NCBI RefSeq assembly: GCF_009755355.1
Contig: NZ_WQLB01000003.1
Location: forward strand, 124,001-188,000
Direction of reading: 5' to 3'
DNA length: 64,000 nt
Source: Deinococcus arboris
GTDB taxonomy: Bacteria; Deinococcota; Deinococci; Deinococcales; Deinococcaceae
Part shown: in pieces, positions 8,013 to 15,875 of the stretch
Layout of the letters: each line of letters starts with the position of its first letter
How positions within the stretch are numbered: the stretch's first letter is position 1
Program-made: the position numbers and the translations under genes
Notes under the pieces: generated by a model
Database searches by the model: none
Seen by the model: the letters and a program-made list of their open reading frames with translations, nothing else
What the model was told of the DNA's origin: nothing

Positions 8013-9590
8013 TCAGCGGTTTTCCACCAGGGTGTACTGGCCGCTGCCAGCGTAGGCGTACACTTCCCAGCGGTAGTAGCCGCTGGCCGCGTTGTAGGTG
8101 ATGTTTTCGGTGCTGGTGCTGCCTTCGGCGGCGGCCACGTCCACCCAGGCGCTGCCGTTGTACTTCTGGAGGTAGAGGTCGAAATCGGTGCCGCTGGGGC
8201 CCGTCAGCGTGGCCTTCAGGGTGCCGCCCGCGTACTGGAAGTAGCCAGGGTTGCCAGGCTGGTAGCTGGTGCCGCCGGCATACACGCTGCCCTTGTAGGT
8301 GGTGCCAGGCGTGGGGGTGGGGGGCTCGGGATCAGGGTTGGGGTTGGTGGTGCCGCTGGGGTTCGTGAACAGCAGCTTGTTGGGGCTGCCGGTGCCCACG
8401 TTCGAGATCTTGTTGGCCGAGGAGGCGTTGAGCAGCGCGCTCGTGACCTGCGCGTTGGTGTAGCTGGGGTTGGCCGCCAGGATCAGGGCGACGGCGCCGG
8501 CCACGTGGGGGGTCGCCATGCTGGTGCCGCTGATGGAGTTCGTGGCGCTGTCGCTGGAGTTCCAGGTGCTGGTGATGCTCGTGCCGGGCCCGAAGATATC
8601 CACGCAGTTGCCGAAGTTGCTGAAGGTGCTGCGCACGTCAGAGCTGTCGGTGGCGCCCACCGTGATGGCGCTGGCCGCGCTGGCCGGGCTGTAGTTACAG
8701 GCGTTCTTGTTGTCGTTGCCGGCGGCGATGGCCATGATCAGGCCCTTGCTGGCGGCGTTGTTCACGGCGTCGTTGACCGCCTGGTCAAAGCCGCCGCCGA
8801 TGCTGAGGTTGGCGACTGCCGGGCCGCTCTTGTTGTTCAGGGCCCAGTTGATGCCGGAGATGATGGCGCTGTACGCCCCGCTGCCCTGGCAGTTCAGGAC
8901 CTTCACGGCCACCAGCTTGACGCCCTTGGCCACGCCGTAGGTGCTGCTGCCGATGGTGCCGGCGACGTGCGTGCCGTGCCCGTTACAGTCGGTGTTGTTG
9001 CCGTCGTTCAGGGCATTGGTGCCCCAGACGGCGCGGCCGCCGAACTGGCTGTGGGAGGTGCGGATGCCGGTGTCGACCACGTAGGCCGTGACGGTGCTGG
9101 CGGTGGTGTCGTAGGTGTAGGTGCCGCTGAGGGGACGGTCGCGCTGGTCAATGCGGTCAATGCCCCAGGTGGCGTTGCTCTGGGTGGCCACGGCGTGCGC
9201 CATGGCGTCTTGCTGGATGTACTTCACGCGCTTGTCGGCCCGCAGGGTGGCGAGGTTCTGGGCGCTCAGCTTGGCGGCAAAGCCGTTCAGGGCCTGGTTG
9301 TAGAGGTACTGAACAGTGATGCCCTGAGGATCCAGGCCCAGGGCGCTGACCAGGCCGCCGCTCTGGGTGGCCAGGGTGCTGGCGGAAGTGCCGCCGCTCA
9401 GCACGACGATGTACTGGCCAGGGATGGTGTCGGCGGCGTCCTGGCCCAGCACAGGCGCCAGCGCGGGGGCGGTGCGCGCCACCGTCGGCGCCGAGGCGTC
9501 GGGCACCCCAGCCTGCAGGGCGGTTTGCTGCCCACAGGCAGCCAGGAGGCCAGTAACGGTCAGAACAGCGGCAGTCAGACGTGCATTCAT
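8013..9590 (-). CDS. Secreted S8 subtilisin-like protease (proteinase K/aqualysin type)
   Basis: Extracellular serine protease, 525 residues. The signal peptide ends in a lipobox-like GLLAACG, so the precursor may be lipid-anchored. An I9-type pro-domain (GQYIVVL to YIQQDA) is followed by the catalytic core, with Asp in VVDTGIR near residue 172, His in GHGTHVAG near 206 and Ser in GTSMATPHVAG near 358. After a Pro/Thr linker, the C-terminal ~90 residues form a pre-peptidase C-terminal type beta domain (DFDLYLQ, YRWEVYAYAG), as in other secreted proteases. AGGAGG stands upstream of the ATG. Cleavage and release by autoprocessing is inferred from the family. Confidence 0.93.
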   Translation of the reverse strand: MNARLTAAVLTVTGLLAACGQQTALQAGVPDASAPTVARTAPALAPVLGQDAADTIPGQYIVVLSGGTSASTLATQSGGLVSALGLDPQGITVQYLYNQALNGFAAKLSAQNLATLRADKRVKYIQQDAMAHAVATQSNATWGIDRIDQRDRPLSGTYTYDTTASTVTAYVVDTGIRTSHSQFGGRAVWGTNALNDGNNTDCNGHGTHVAGTIGSSTYGVAKGVKLVAVKVLNCQGSGAYSAIISGINWALNNKSGPAVANLSIGGGFDQAVNDAVNNAASKGLIMAIAAGNDNKNACNYSPASAASAITVGATDSSDVRSTFSNFGNCVDIFGPGTSITSTWNSSDSATNSISGTSMATPHVAGAVALILAANPSYTNAQVTSALLNASSANKISNVGTGSPNKLLFTNPSGTTNPNPDPEPPTPTPGTTYKGSVYAGGTSYQPGNPGYFQYAGGTLKATLTGPSGTDFDLYLQKYNGSAWVDVAAAEGSTSTENITYNAASGYYRWEVYAYAGSGQYTLVENR

Positions 9591-10053
9591 GGTGAAACCT
9601 CCTGGTCACCTGCCCCTTATGTAAAGAGCAAGCGGCCTGCCTCGGTGGCAAGATGAGATGACATTGAGCAGACAAATAAGTTTTATTCGTTTCACTGAGT
9701 GGAACAACAGGGTTGTCTAGGTCGCTCAGCGGATGATTTCCAGCCTGGCTGCGCCTGGGGTCTGAAAGGGCAGATTCTTTCCGGCCATTTCCATCTGGGT
9801 GCCTATAAACACGACGTTTTCAGCCCTCTTCTTCCTGGAGAGAGGCGGAGGAAAGCGGGCTTGTTGGCCTCTTGGGCAGCGTTGCATTGATTGAACCATC
9901 AGGGGACTGCACCGCTGTCGGAACCATAGGTCTCTGGGGTTGGGCAAGAAAGAGTGCTCAAGGAAAACCGTTCTTCTGGACGGGGGTTTTCAATTCAATG
10001 TCCAGAGGATTAGGGCCACTGCGCGCAGAGGTCAGAAGGCCAAGCAAGTGAAA
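9591..10053. other. Non-coding stretch
   Basis: Between the protease start and the HxlR gene there is no convincing gene. A 73-codon minus-strand frame at 9726-9947 has no Shine-Dalgarno and no recognisable features. The part adjoining the protease should contain its promoter, but I could not assign -35/-10 boxes with confidence. Confidence 0.5.
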
Positions 10054-10075
10054 GGGCCAGCGCTGACACTGGCCC
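10054..10075 (-). terminator. Hairpin after the HxlR gene
   Basis: GGGCCAG (10054-10060) and CTGGCCC (10069-10075) form a 7-bp stem followed on the minus strand by TTTC. It lies about 90 bases downstream of the HxlR stop. Confidence 0.5.
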
Positions 10076-10165
10076 CTCGTTGAAGGAAGTCCTCTCAGTG
10101 TTGGACAACACGGTCAAGCGGTCAGAAGCGGCCCTCCATCACCGGCCCACTGGGCTGTTCATCAC

Positions 10166-10597
10166 CTACTCCTTTGCGTCGTACTCGGCGCGAGCAGCTT
10201 TGATCTCCGCCTGGTTACTCAGCGCCCACTGAACCAGCGCCTGAATGGTGGGCACCAGGGTTTGACCCAGGGGTGTCAGCGCATAGTCCACCCTCGGCGG
10301 GATGCTGGGATAAACCGTGCGGTCAACCACGCCGTCGCGCTCTAGCTTGCGGAGGGTCGCCGTCAGCATCCGCTGGCTGATGCCGTCAATTTGCCGCTTG
10401 AGGGTGCTGAAGCGGGCCGGGCCCTGGGCAAGATTCACGATCACGCTCGCGGCCCATTTGTCACCGACCCGTTCCAGGATGCTCCGCACAGGACACTCGG
10501 CGTCGTCTGCCTGCGGACCACAGAGAGGCACATCGGTGATACTCGGTTCCCTTGGTGTGCTGTCTTCCATACCGGCCCAACATGGCACATACTCCAT
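10166..10597 (-). CDS. HxlR family winged-helix regulator
   Basis: 143-residue MarR-fold regulator. The HxlR signature is clear: CPVRSILERVGDKWAASVIVNL, then RFSTLKRQIDGISQRMLTATLRKLERDGVVDR, and YALTPLG in the wing. The cysteine before PVRSIL is the one used for thiol-based redox sensing in relatives such as YodB and HypR; that it senses quinones or electrophiles here is inference. The ATG at 10597 directly abuts a palindrome; an internal ATG at 10570 is an alternative start. It is divergent from an ABM-domain monooxygenase, the type of gene such regulators often control. Confidence 0.9.
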   Translation of the reverse strand: MEYVPCWAGMEDSTPREPSITDVPLCGPQADDAECPVRSILERVGDKWAASVIVNLAQGPARFSTLKRQIDGISQRMLTATLRKLERDGVVDRTVYPSIPPRVDYALTPLGQTLVPTIQALVQWALSNQAEIKAARAEYDAKE

Positions 10598-10600
10598 TCA

Positions 10601-10633
10601 GTTACGAATCCTGCCTTAGTTCTATTTCGTAAC
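10601..10633. promoter_or_regulatory. Palindromic operator between HxlR and ABM genes
   Basis: GTTACGAA (10601-10608) and TTCGTAAC (10626-10633) form a perfect 8-bp inverted repeat with a 17-base spacer. It lies 3 bases upstream of the HxlR ATG, in the divergent promoter region. The arrangement suggests autoregulation together with control of the ABM gene. Confidence 0.6.
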
Positions 10634-10825
10634 CCAGCTGGACACGGCCTGTCTATCGTGGCGCCTTGCCGTCAACCCAGCCTGCAGACCAGCGCCACCG
10701 CTGATGCAGTGCGGGTGCCAGACAGGTCTCGGGGGCAGTCCATTCGGGGACGGAAGACACCACCTGCCCAGTCCCCACGCATTCCTCTAACCGCCCCTTA
10801 GCTGTTGTTTCCAAGGAGAAATCAC

Positions 10826-11233
10826 TTGACCCCCATTGACCCCACTTCACAATCGTCAGGAGCAGGAACAGCGGAGACGCCGCTGACCACGCTTAACCCG
10901 GCTGCCGGGCACCTCACCATCATCAACACCTACACGGTGGCGCCCGAACGCGCGGACGCGCTGCTGGCAACGCTCATCCGCGCCACTGAGGAGACCCTGC
11001 GTTTTGTTCCGGGCTTCGTCTCGGCCAACTTTCACATCAATGCCGAGCGCACCCAGATTGTCAACTATGCCCAGTGGGAGAGTCGAGAGGCGCTGCTGAG
11101 GGCCGGAAGCGACCCTGCGGTGGTTACGCGCATTCAGGAGGCCGGCCAGATCGCAGAGCGGTTTACCCCGGTGCAGTACGAGCTGCGGCAGTCTATCGCG
11201 GGGGCCAGTGGCCTTGACTCGCTGAAACCCTGA
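10826..11233 (+). CDS. Antibiotic biosynthesis monooxygenase (ABM) domain protein
   Basis: A small ferredoxin-like alpha/beta protein of the ABM/YgiN class, about 135 residues. The domain runs from LTIINTYTVAPERADALL through FVPGFVSANFHIN, TQIVNYAQWESREALL and YELRQSI. Members act as cofactor-free oxygenases on quinols or aromatic polyketides, or as heme-degrading enzymes; the substrate here is unknown. The start is a TTG with AAGGAG seven bases upstream (10813-10818). Its divergence from an HxlR regulator suggests a role in quinone or electrophile stress. Confidence 0.82.
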   Translation: MTPIDPTSQSSGAGTAETPLTTLNPAAGHLTIINTYTVAPERADALLATLIRATEETLRFVPGFVSANFHINAERTQIVNYAQWESREALLRAGSDPAVVTRIQEAGQIAERFTPVQYELRQSIAGASGLDSLKP

Positions 11234-11234
11234 G

Positions 11235-11264
11235 CCGGGCACACCTATTCTCAGGTGTGCCCGG
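11235..11264. terminator. Strong 12-bp hairpin between convergent genes
   Basis: CCGGGCACACCT (11235-11246) and AGGTGTGCCCGG (11253-11264) form a perfect stem with a 6-base loop, directly after the ABM gene and before the end of the convergent lipoprotein gene. There is no U-run on either side. Confidence 0.65.
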
Positions 11265-11292
11265 TCAAAGCTGGGCCGCAGGGAAGTGGTCT

Positions 11293-14200
11293 TCAGGGGT
11301 CGCAGGGTGCCTGGTCAATCTTGACGTCATAGCGGCCAGAATTGTCCAGCGAATAAGTGTCGTTATGGGTCAGCCACAGGTGACCGCCCGCCGGCACACA
11401 CGTCCATTCCGTAAACCCATAGCCCCAGGTCAGGGCCGACTTGTCCGTCTTTGGCTGCCCCGGCTGCGTAACTCGGGCCACCAGGTTAAAGCGGTTTTGC
11501 ACGTTGTCCGCCGGGAAGTCGTAGGTCCAGCCAGCGCGGTCGACCCCTTCGGGGCCCAGAGGCCAGTTCAGCCAGTTGCCGTGGTCGCCCACAAACACTG
11601 TCCCGGCAGCCACCAGGCGCACTTTCGTGTTGGCCGGCAGCGTGATGCCTGTATCCTGCCAGTTGTAGTCCGTGCCCCGGATATCGAAACTCAGGTCGGC
11701 GGCCACGACCGTTACCGTCACTTCGCGGGTCAGGGCGCCGCTGACCGCGCGCACCCTGTACGTTCCGGGCTGGGCCGGGGCGGTGTAAGTGCCGTCTGCG
11801 CCCACGGTCCCCTGGTCAGCGCTCCAGGTGATGCTGGCCGGATTCAGGCCGCCGGTCAGCTGCACGCGCAGAGGCAGGCTCCGGCCGACAAACACGGTGG
11901 CCGTGCTGGGCTGGACCGAGAACCCCGGCGTGTGCTCCTCGCGGTGGTGCGCCAGGACTTCCGCATCGCGGTCGGTCAGCAACACGTCCATAACGCAGGC
12001 CTCCAGGGCCGAGGGCGGCAGGGGCACGTCCGGCGTGGCGGGGTCGGTGTCGCGGCCCAGGCAGCGGTCCTCGGCCTGCTGAAAGGCGGCGGGGTCGCGT
12101 CCACGCAGGCCGTCCAGGGTCACGATCTGGCTGGGGAAACTGAGGTCCGTGAAGGTGGCGGTGGACTGGCCGGCGGTGTAGTCAAACAGCGAGGTTGCGT
12201 CCGTGACACGCCAGCTGTGGCCAAAGGTCCAGTGGAGGTCGTGGGCGCTAGGGTTCGTCAGGGGCTGGCCAGCGCCCTGCACCACAAAGTCGTCGTCCTG
12301 GCCGTTGGCATTGCCCAGCAGGCCGGTGACCTGCCCGCGCCGCGCCGCCGCCAGCCGCACATGCACGGACGAGCCGTGCATCCGAACGAAGGTGCCGTCC
12401 GGCCAGGTCACGGTGACGCGGGCGCCGTCGCGGTCAATGCGGCCACCGCCCGGCAGGGTCACGGTGGGCACACCTGCCCCGATGCCCTGTCCATTCACTC
12501 GCAGCGCGCCGTCTCCGGCCACGTTCACGCGGTTCTGCCCGACCCGCAGGGCGTAGGCGCTGTTCCAGGCCACCTGACCGTAAAACCACCCGTTGGGTTC
12601 CTTGACCGTCCGCACCTGCACTTCAAAGTCGCTTGCGCTCTGGGTGGTGCGCGCCAGCACGAACTCGCCGACCAGTTGCAGGTCGTAGCGCTGGCCGTCC
12701 AGCGTTTCCAGGTGCGGGTCCCCGGTGCTGCCCCCGTCCGGCGCTTCACCCTTGCAGACAAAAGTGACGGTGGCGTCGCGCGTTTCGGCGTGCCCACCCA
12801 CGCTGACCACCGCCCGGACGCTGGCCGAATGCACCGAGTCCTCGGGCACCTGGGGACAAGTAAAGCTGAGGGGAATGCCCAGATTGCCCTCGCCGCTCTC
12901 GAAGACGCCCGAGGCAGGGGCTGAACTGCTGGCCCCGGTCCAGCTCAGGTCGTAGTGCGCGGGGGCGCCGCCCTCTTTGACCGTCAGCCCCACCGTTTTG
13001 GTCACGGTTTTACCCGCTCGGCCCTCGGCGCGCGAGTTGGGGGGGTCCAGGGTGACGAGCAGGTTGCGGCAGGTGATGTCAATGCCCCCCACATACCCCG
13101 CCGCTGGCACGCGACCAAACAGCCGGTTATGCGACAGCAGCATCAGGTGGCCGCTGTCACCCATGCGGTCGCACAGCGCCTGCGTGACCTCGATAGGCTG
13201 GGTGTCCAGGCGCGCGGCGTCCTCGCTGCCAGGGCTTTCCACGATAAAGTTCGGCACGTCGGCCCCCAGCGCGAAGGTCTCGTCACCGTCCACCCACACG
13301 CCGCCCCGGCGGGCCACCAGGCTGCCTGGCTCGGCCAGCAGGCCCGTTACGTCTTCCAGGGTGGCCTGCCCGCCCAGTTGCAGGCGGTCCCCCACGCGCA
13401 CCCGGCCGCCGCCGAAGGGCTGACCATTTTTCAGGGCCTCAAAGTCGCCCTCGCCCACCGGGCGGTAGAAGTTCAGCTCGGCAGGGCGCCAGGACAGCAC
13501 GTCAAAGGGGCCCAGGTCAGCCAGACCCAGCCGGCTCAGGGCCTCCGAGACTGCCCGCACGAACTTCAGGTCCGTCTCGACGCTCAGGACCGCGCCGGCC
13601 TCGGTGGGGGTTTCCCGGTTCTGGGCCACCGTGATGTCGTCCCCGTACACGGCCTTGAACTCGGGGCCAATCTTGACGGTCACCAGTTCCAGTTTGGTGG
13701 CCTCCAGCAGGGGGTCAAGCCAGCCGCCCAGGTTCAGCCAGCCCGAGAGGCGTTTCAGGGCGCGGGTGGTCTGACCGCCCACGATCATGTTCAGGCTGCC
13801 GGTGCCGTACAGGCCGGCTTGCTGCTCGAACGTCCAGGCCTTGAAATCCGGTTCCAGGGTCCAGTCCAGGGTGGGGGTGGCGGGCAGCACCTGCACCCCC
13901 CGCCGGTAATCGGGGTCGTGGCGCCCGGCCACGTCGGCGTCGGTGCTGACCGGCACGATGACCTTGACGCTGGCGGTGGCCTCGGCTTTCAGGTGGGGGC
14001 CGCCTTCCAGCTGCATGGAGGCCTCGAAGCTGGGGGTCAGGGTCACGCTGGGCGAGAGCACGGCGGCAAACGGCCCTGTGATGGGCAGGTCAATGTCGAG
14101 TTCGCCCAGTTCACAGCTCACCTCGGCCGAGCCACCGCCCCGGAACTCCGCAGAAGATTTGAGGCCCAGCTGCGCGGTCAGTTTGGCGGCCATGACCGGC

Positions 14201-15306
14201 TCAGCCGACATCAGGTCGGCGTAGACATCGAAGTCGAAGTCATGTGTCAGTTCCAGCGGCTGCACCGACCCGTTCCCCAGCTGGCCCGAGACCTCGCACA
14301 GCTCGCCCGGTCGCGGCCGGGCCTGACGTGAAGTGCCCCCGACCGGCGCCGCGACCTGATGAACGCGGGCCAGGTCCCAGCCCTGGGCGGTCAGGCGGGT
14401 GGTGTCCAGCCGCAGGTCGTACTTGCCCAGATACAGGGCGATGGCCTCGGTCTCCAGCTGCACCAGGCTGTACTCGCCCCGCGTTTCGGCGGCGCGCACC
14501 GTGCCCATGACTGTGGCGCCCCCCTGCCCCAGCAGCCGCGTGCCCAGCGCCGGGGCCGGGCCCCGCAGGACCACCGGCTCGCGCACCAGCTGAACCTTCC
14601 CGCCGTCCAGGGGCCGCGTGATCAGCGCCGCCTGCACCTCCTGAACCGAGAACCCGCCCACCAGGCCGTTTTCAATGCCGGGCAGCGGAAAGTTGCCGGG
14701 GTCAGCGCCGTCTGGGATGTAGCCCACCGGAAAGACCACCTGCTGGTCACTCAGCAGCTGGGTGCCCTTGGTGGCGGTGGCGGTGGCGACCAGCACGGGC
14801 GGCGCGGTCAGCACCGTGTCCGCCGGCCCCGTGGCCCGCACAGCGATCAGGCTGGACCCCACGGCCGAGGTGGCGGTAACGCGCACCCGCCCCTTGCCCA
14901 GCGGCTCGACCGTGTAGGCGCCGCGCGCCGAATTGGCCCATTCCAGCGAGGCCAGCACCTCGTCCGGCAGTGGCGCGCCGGGCCGCGCGGGGTCAAAGTA
15001 GTGCACCGTCAACTCGGCACTGTCACCCGCACGGGTCAGCAGGGCCGCGCTGGGGGTCACGTAGAGGCTGGGGGCGGCGCGGCCCGGCAGCGGGCGACCG
15101 GGCGAGGCTGGCGCCGGGGTGCCCTGGGGGGCCACGCTGGCACGGGGGCTGGCCGCAGCCTGCGCCGGGCTTTGAGCCGCTGGAGCGGCGGGCGTGTTCA
15201 GGCCGCAGGCCGTCAGGGCCAGGCACGTGCCGGTCAGCAGCAGCGTCCGCAGGGGCCGCCGGGGCGAGGACGGAAAGACAGTGGTGGGCGGGTGGGGGTC
15301 GTTCAT
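11293..15306 (-). CDS. Giant lipoprotein with VWD and LecA-like C-terminal domain
   Basis: 1337-residue exported protein. The N-terminus has a hydrophobic stretch ending in a lipobox (LALTACG), then an Ala/Pro-rich tether. Residues ~60-850 are beta-rich Ig-like or unclassified. A von Willebrand type D-like domain spans about 855-1030, opening at GDPHLETLDGQRYDLQ and containing GLLGNANGQDDDF. An Ig-like domain (VFVGRSLPL to YRVRAVSG) lies at about 1120-1200. Residues ~1203-1337 resemble the calcium-dependent galactose lectin LecA/PA-IL, with NTKVRLVAAG and NDTYSLDNSG aligning with LecA's VAAG and calcium loop. The ATG at 15306 has AGGAGGAA upstream; a frame extension to 15360 lacks support. 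Surface adhesion or glycan binding is inferred. Confidence 0.8.
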   Translation of the reverse strand: MNDPHPPTTVFPSSPRRPLRTLLLTGTCLALTACGLNTPAAPAAQSPAQAAASPRASVAPQGTPAPASPGRPLPGRAAPSLYVTPSAALLTRAGDSAELTVHYFDPARPGAPLPDEVLASLEWANSARGAYTVEPLGKGRVRVTATSAVGSSLIAVRATGPADTVLTAPPVLVATATATKGTQLLSDQQVVFPVGYIPDGADPGNFPLPGIENGLVGGFSVQEVQAALITRPLDGGKVQLVREPVVLRGPAPALGTRLLGQGGATVMGTVRAAETRGEYSLVQLETEAIALYLGKYDLRLDTTRLTAQGWDLARVHQVAAPVGGTSRQARPRPGELCEVSGQLGNGSVQPLELTHDFDFDVYADLMSAEPVMAAKLTAQLGLKSSAEFRGGGSAEVSCELGELDIDLPITGPFAAVLSPSVTLTPSFEASMQLEGGPHLKAEATASVKVIVPVSTDADVAGRHDPDYRRGVQVLPATPTLDWTLEPDFKAWTFEQQAGLYGTGSLNMIVGGQTTRALKRLSGWLNLGGWLDPLLEATKLELVTVKIGPEFKAVYGDDITVAQNRETPTEAGAVLSVETDLKFVRAVSEALSRLGLADLGPFDVLSWRPAELNFYRPVGEGDFEALKNGQPFGGGRVRVGDRLQLGGQATLEDVTGLLAEPGSLVARRGGVWVDGDETFALGADVPNFIVESPGSEDAARLDTQPIEVTQALCDRMGDSGHLMLLSHNRLFGRVPAAGYVGGIDITCRNLLVTLDPPNSRAEGRAGKTVTKTVGLTVKEGGAPAHYDLSWTGASSSAPASGVFESGEGNLGIPLSFTCPQVPEDSVHSASVRAVVSVGGHAETRDATVTFVCKGEAPDGGSTGDPHLETLDGQRYDLQLVGEFVLARTTQSASDFEVQVRTVKEPNGWFYGQVAWNSAYALRVGQNRVNVAGDGALRVNGQGIGAGVPTVTLPGGGRIDRDGARVTVTWPDGTFVRMHGSSVHVRLAAARRGQVTGLLGNANGQDDDFVVQGAGQPLTNPSAHDLHWTFGHSWRVTDATSLFDYTAGQSTATFTDLSFPSQIVTLDGLRGRDPAAFQQAEDRCLGRDTDPATPDVPLPPSALEACVMDVLLTDRDAEVLAHHREEHTPGFSVQPSTATVFVGRSLPLRVQLTGGLNPASITWSADQGTVGADGTYTAPAQPGTYRVRAVSGALTREVTVTVVAADLSFDIRGTDYNWQDTGITLPANTKVRLVAAGTVFVGDHGNWLNWPLGPEGVDRAGWTYDFPADNVQNRFNLVARVTQPGQPKTDKSALTWGYGFTEWTCVPAGGHLWLTHNDTYSLDNSGRYDVKIDQAPCDP

Positions 15307-15875
15307 GCGCGTTCCTCCTGGGCCGCGCGCCTGGCCTGAGGGCCGGGGGCGGGGTGGCACGCGTCACGGTAAGAGGGGCCTGCTCATACGCCACTCGCAA
15401 GAACAGGGCATTTGGTAACGGGGTGGTAGAGGGTGAGCTGAGGAGAAGCTGTCTTCAGGCGCTCGAGACAGATCAGACGTTTCAGGCCCGCTGATCCGGC
15501 TTCCATCTGTTCTGGACGCAGCGCAGACAGTAGGCAGTTGCCAACACGGGATGGCTGACACTGTGCCCGAACAGGGTTGGGGTCACTCTCTCCTACCTCA
15601 CCACTCCGCTCTGATTAGGGCTGCCTCGCGCGCATTTCCAGAGTCGTGCCTGTATGCCTCTGAGCCATTGATCTGATCCTCGGCGTTGGCATGTTCCGGT
15701 CGGACCTTCGAGAGATCATCGGTGCCCCGCCGGAAAAGGCTTCAGATTCAGACGGTCAGCAGTTGAGCTGGATAGGCCTTTCCGCTCGGTCTCTCCTAGA
15801 GCAACACGGTCGGAGGGCCTGGGCACAGCAAGGACAGCAGGACCTGACGCCCCGCTCCTAACTTCTGCTGCCGCC
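15307..15875. other. Non-coding stretch
   Basis: About 570 bases between the giant lipoprotein start and the end of the ATPase/BTAD regulator. Only short frames without Shine-Dalgarno sequences are present. I see no clear repeat copy, RNA gene or terminator. The end next to 15307 should carry the lipoprotein promoter. Confidence 0.5.

Noticed and set aside
7845..9656. Plus-strand frame of 603 codons opposite the subtilase gene
   Set aside because: Val/Gly/Ala-rich antisense shadow; the minus strand holds a complete S8 catalytic triad.
9726..9947. Minus-strand frame of 73 codons between the protease and HxlR
   Set aside because: No ribosome site, no motif, no supporting neighbour.
15400..15870. 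Possible further copy of the dispersed repeat
   Set aside because: Only scattered short matches; neither end block nor the GGCGTGGAG block is present.
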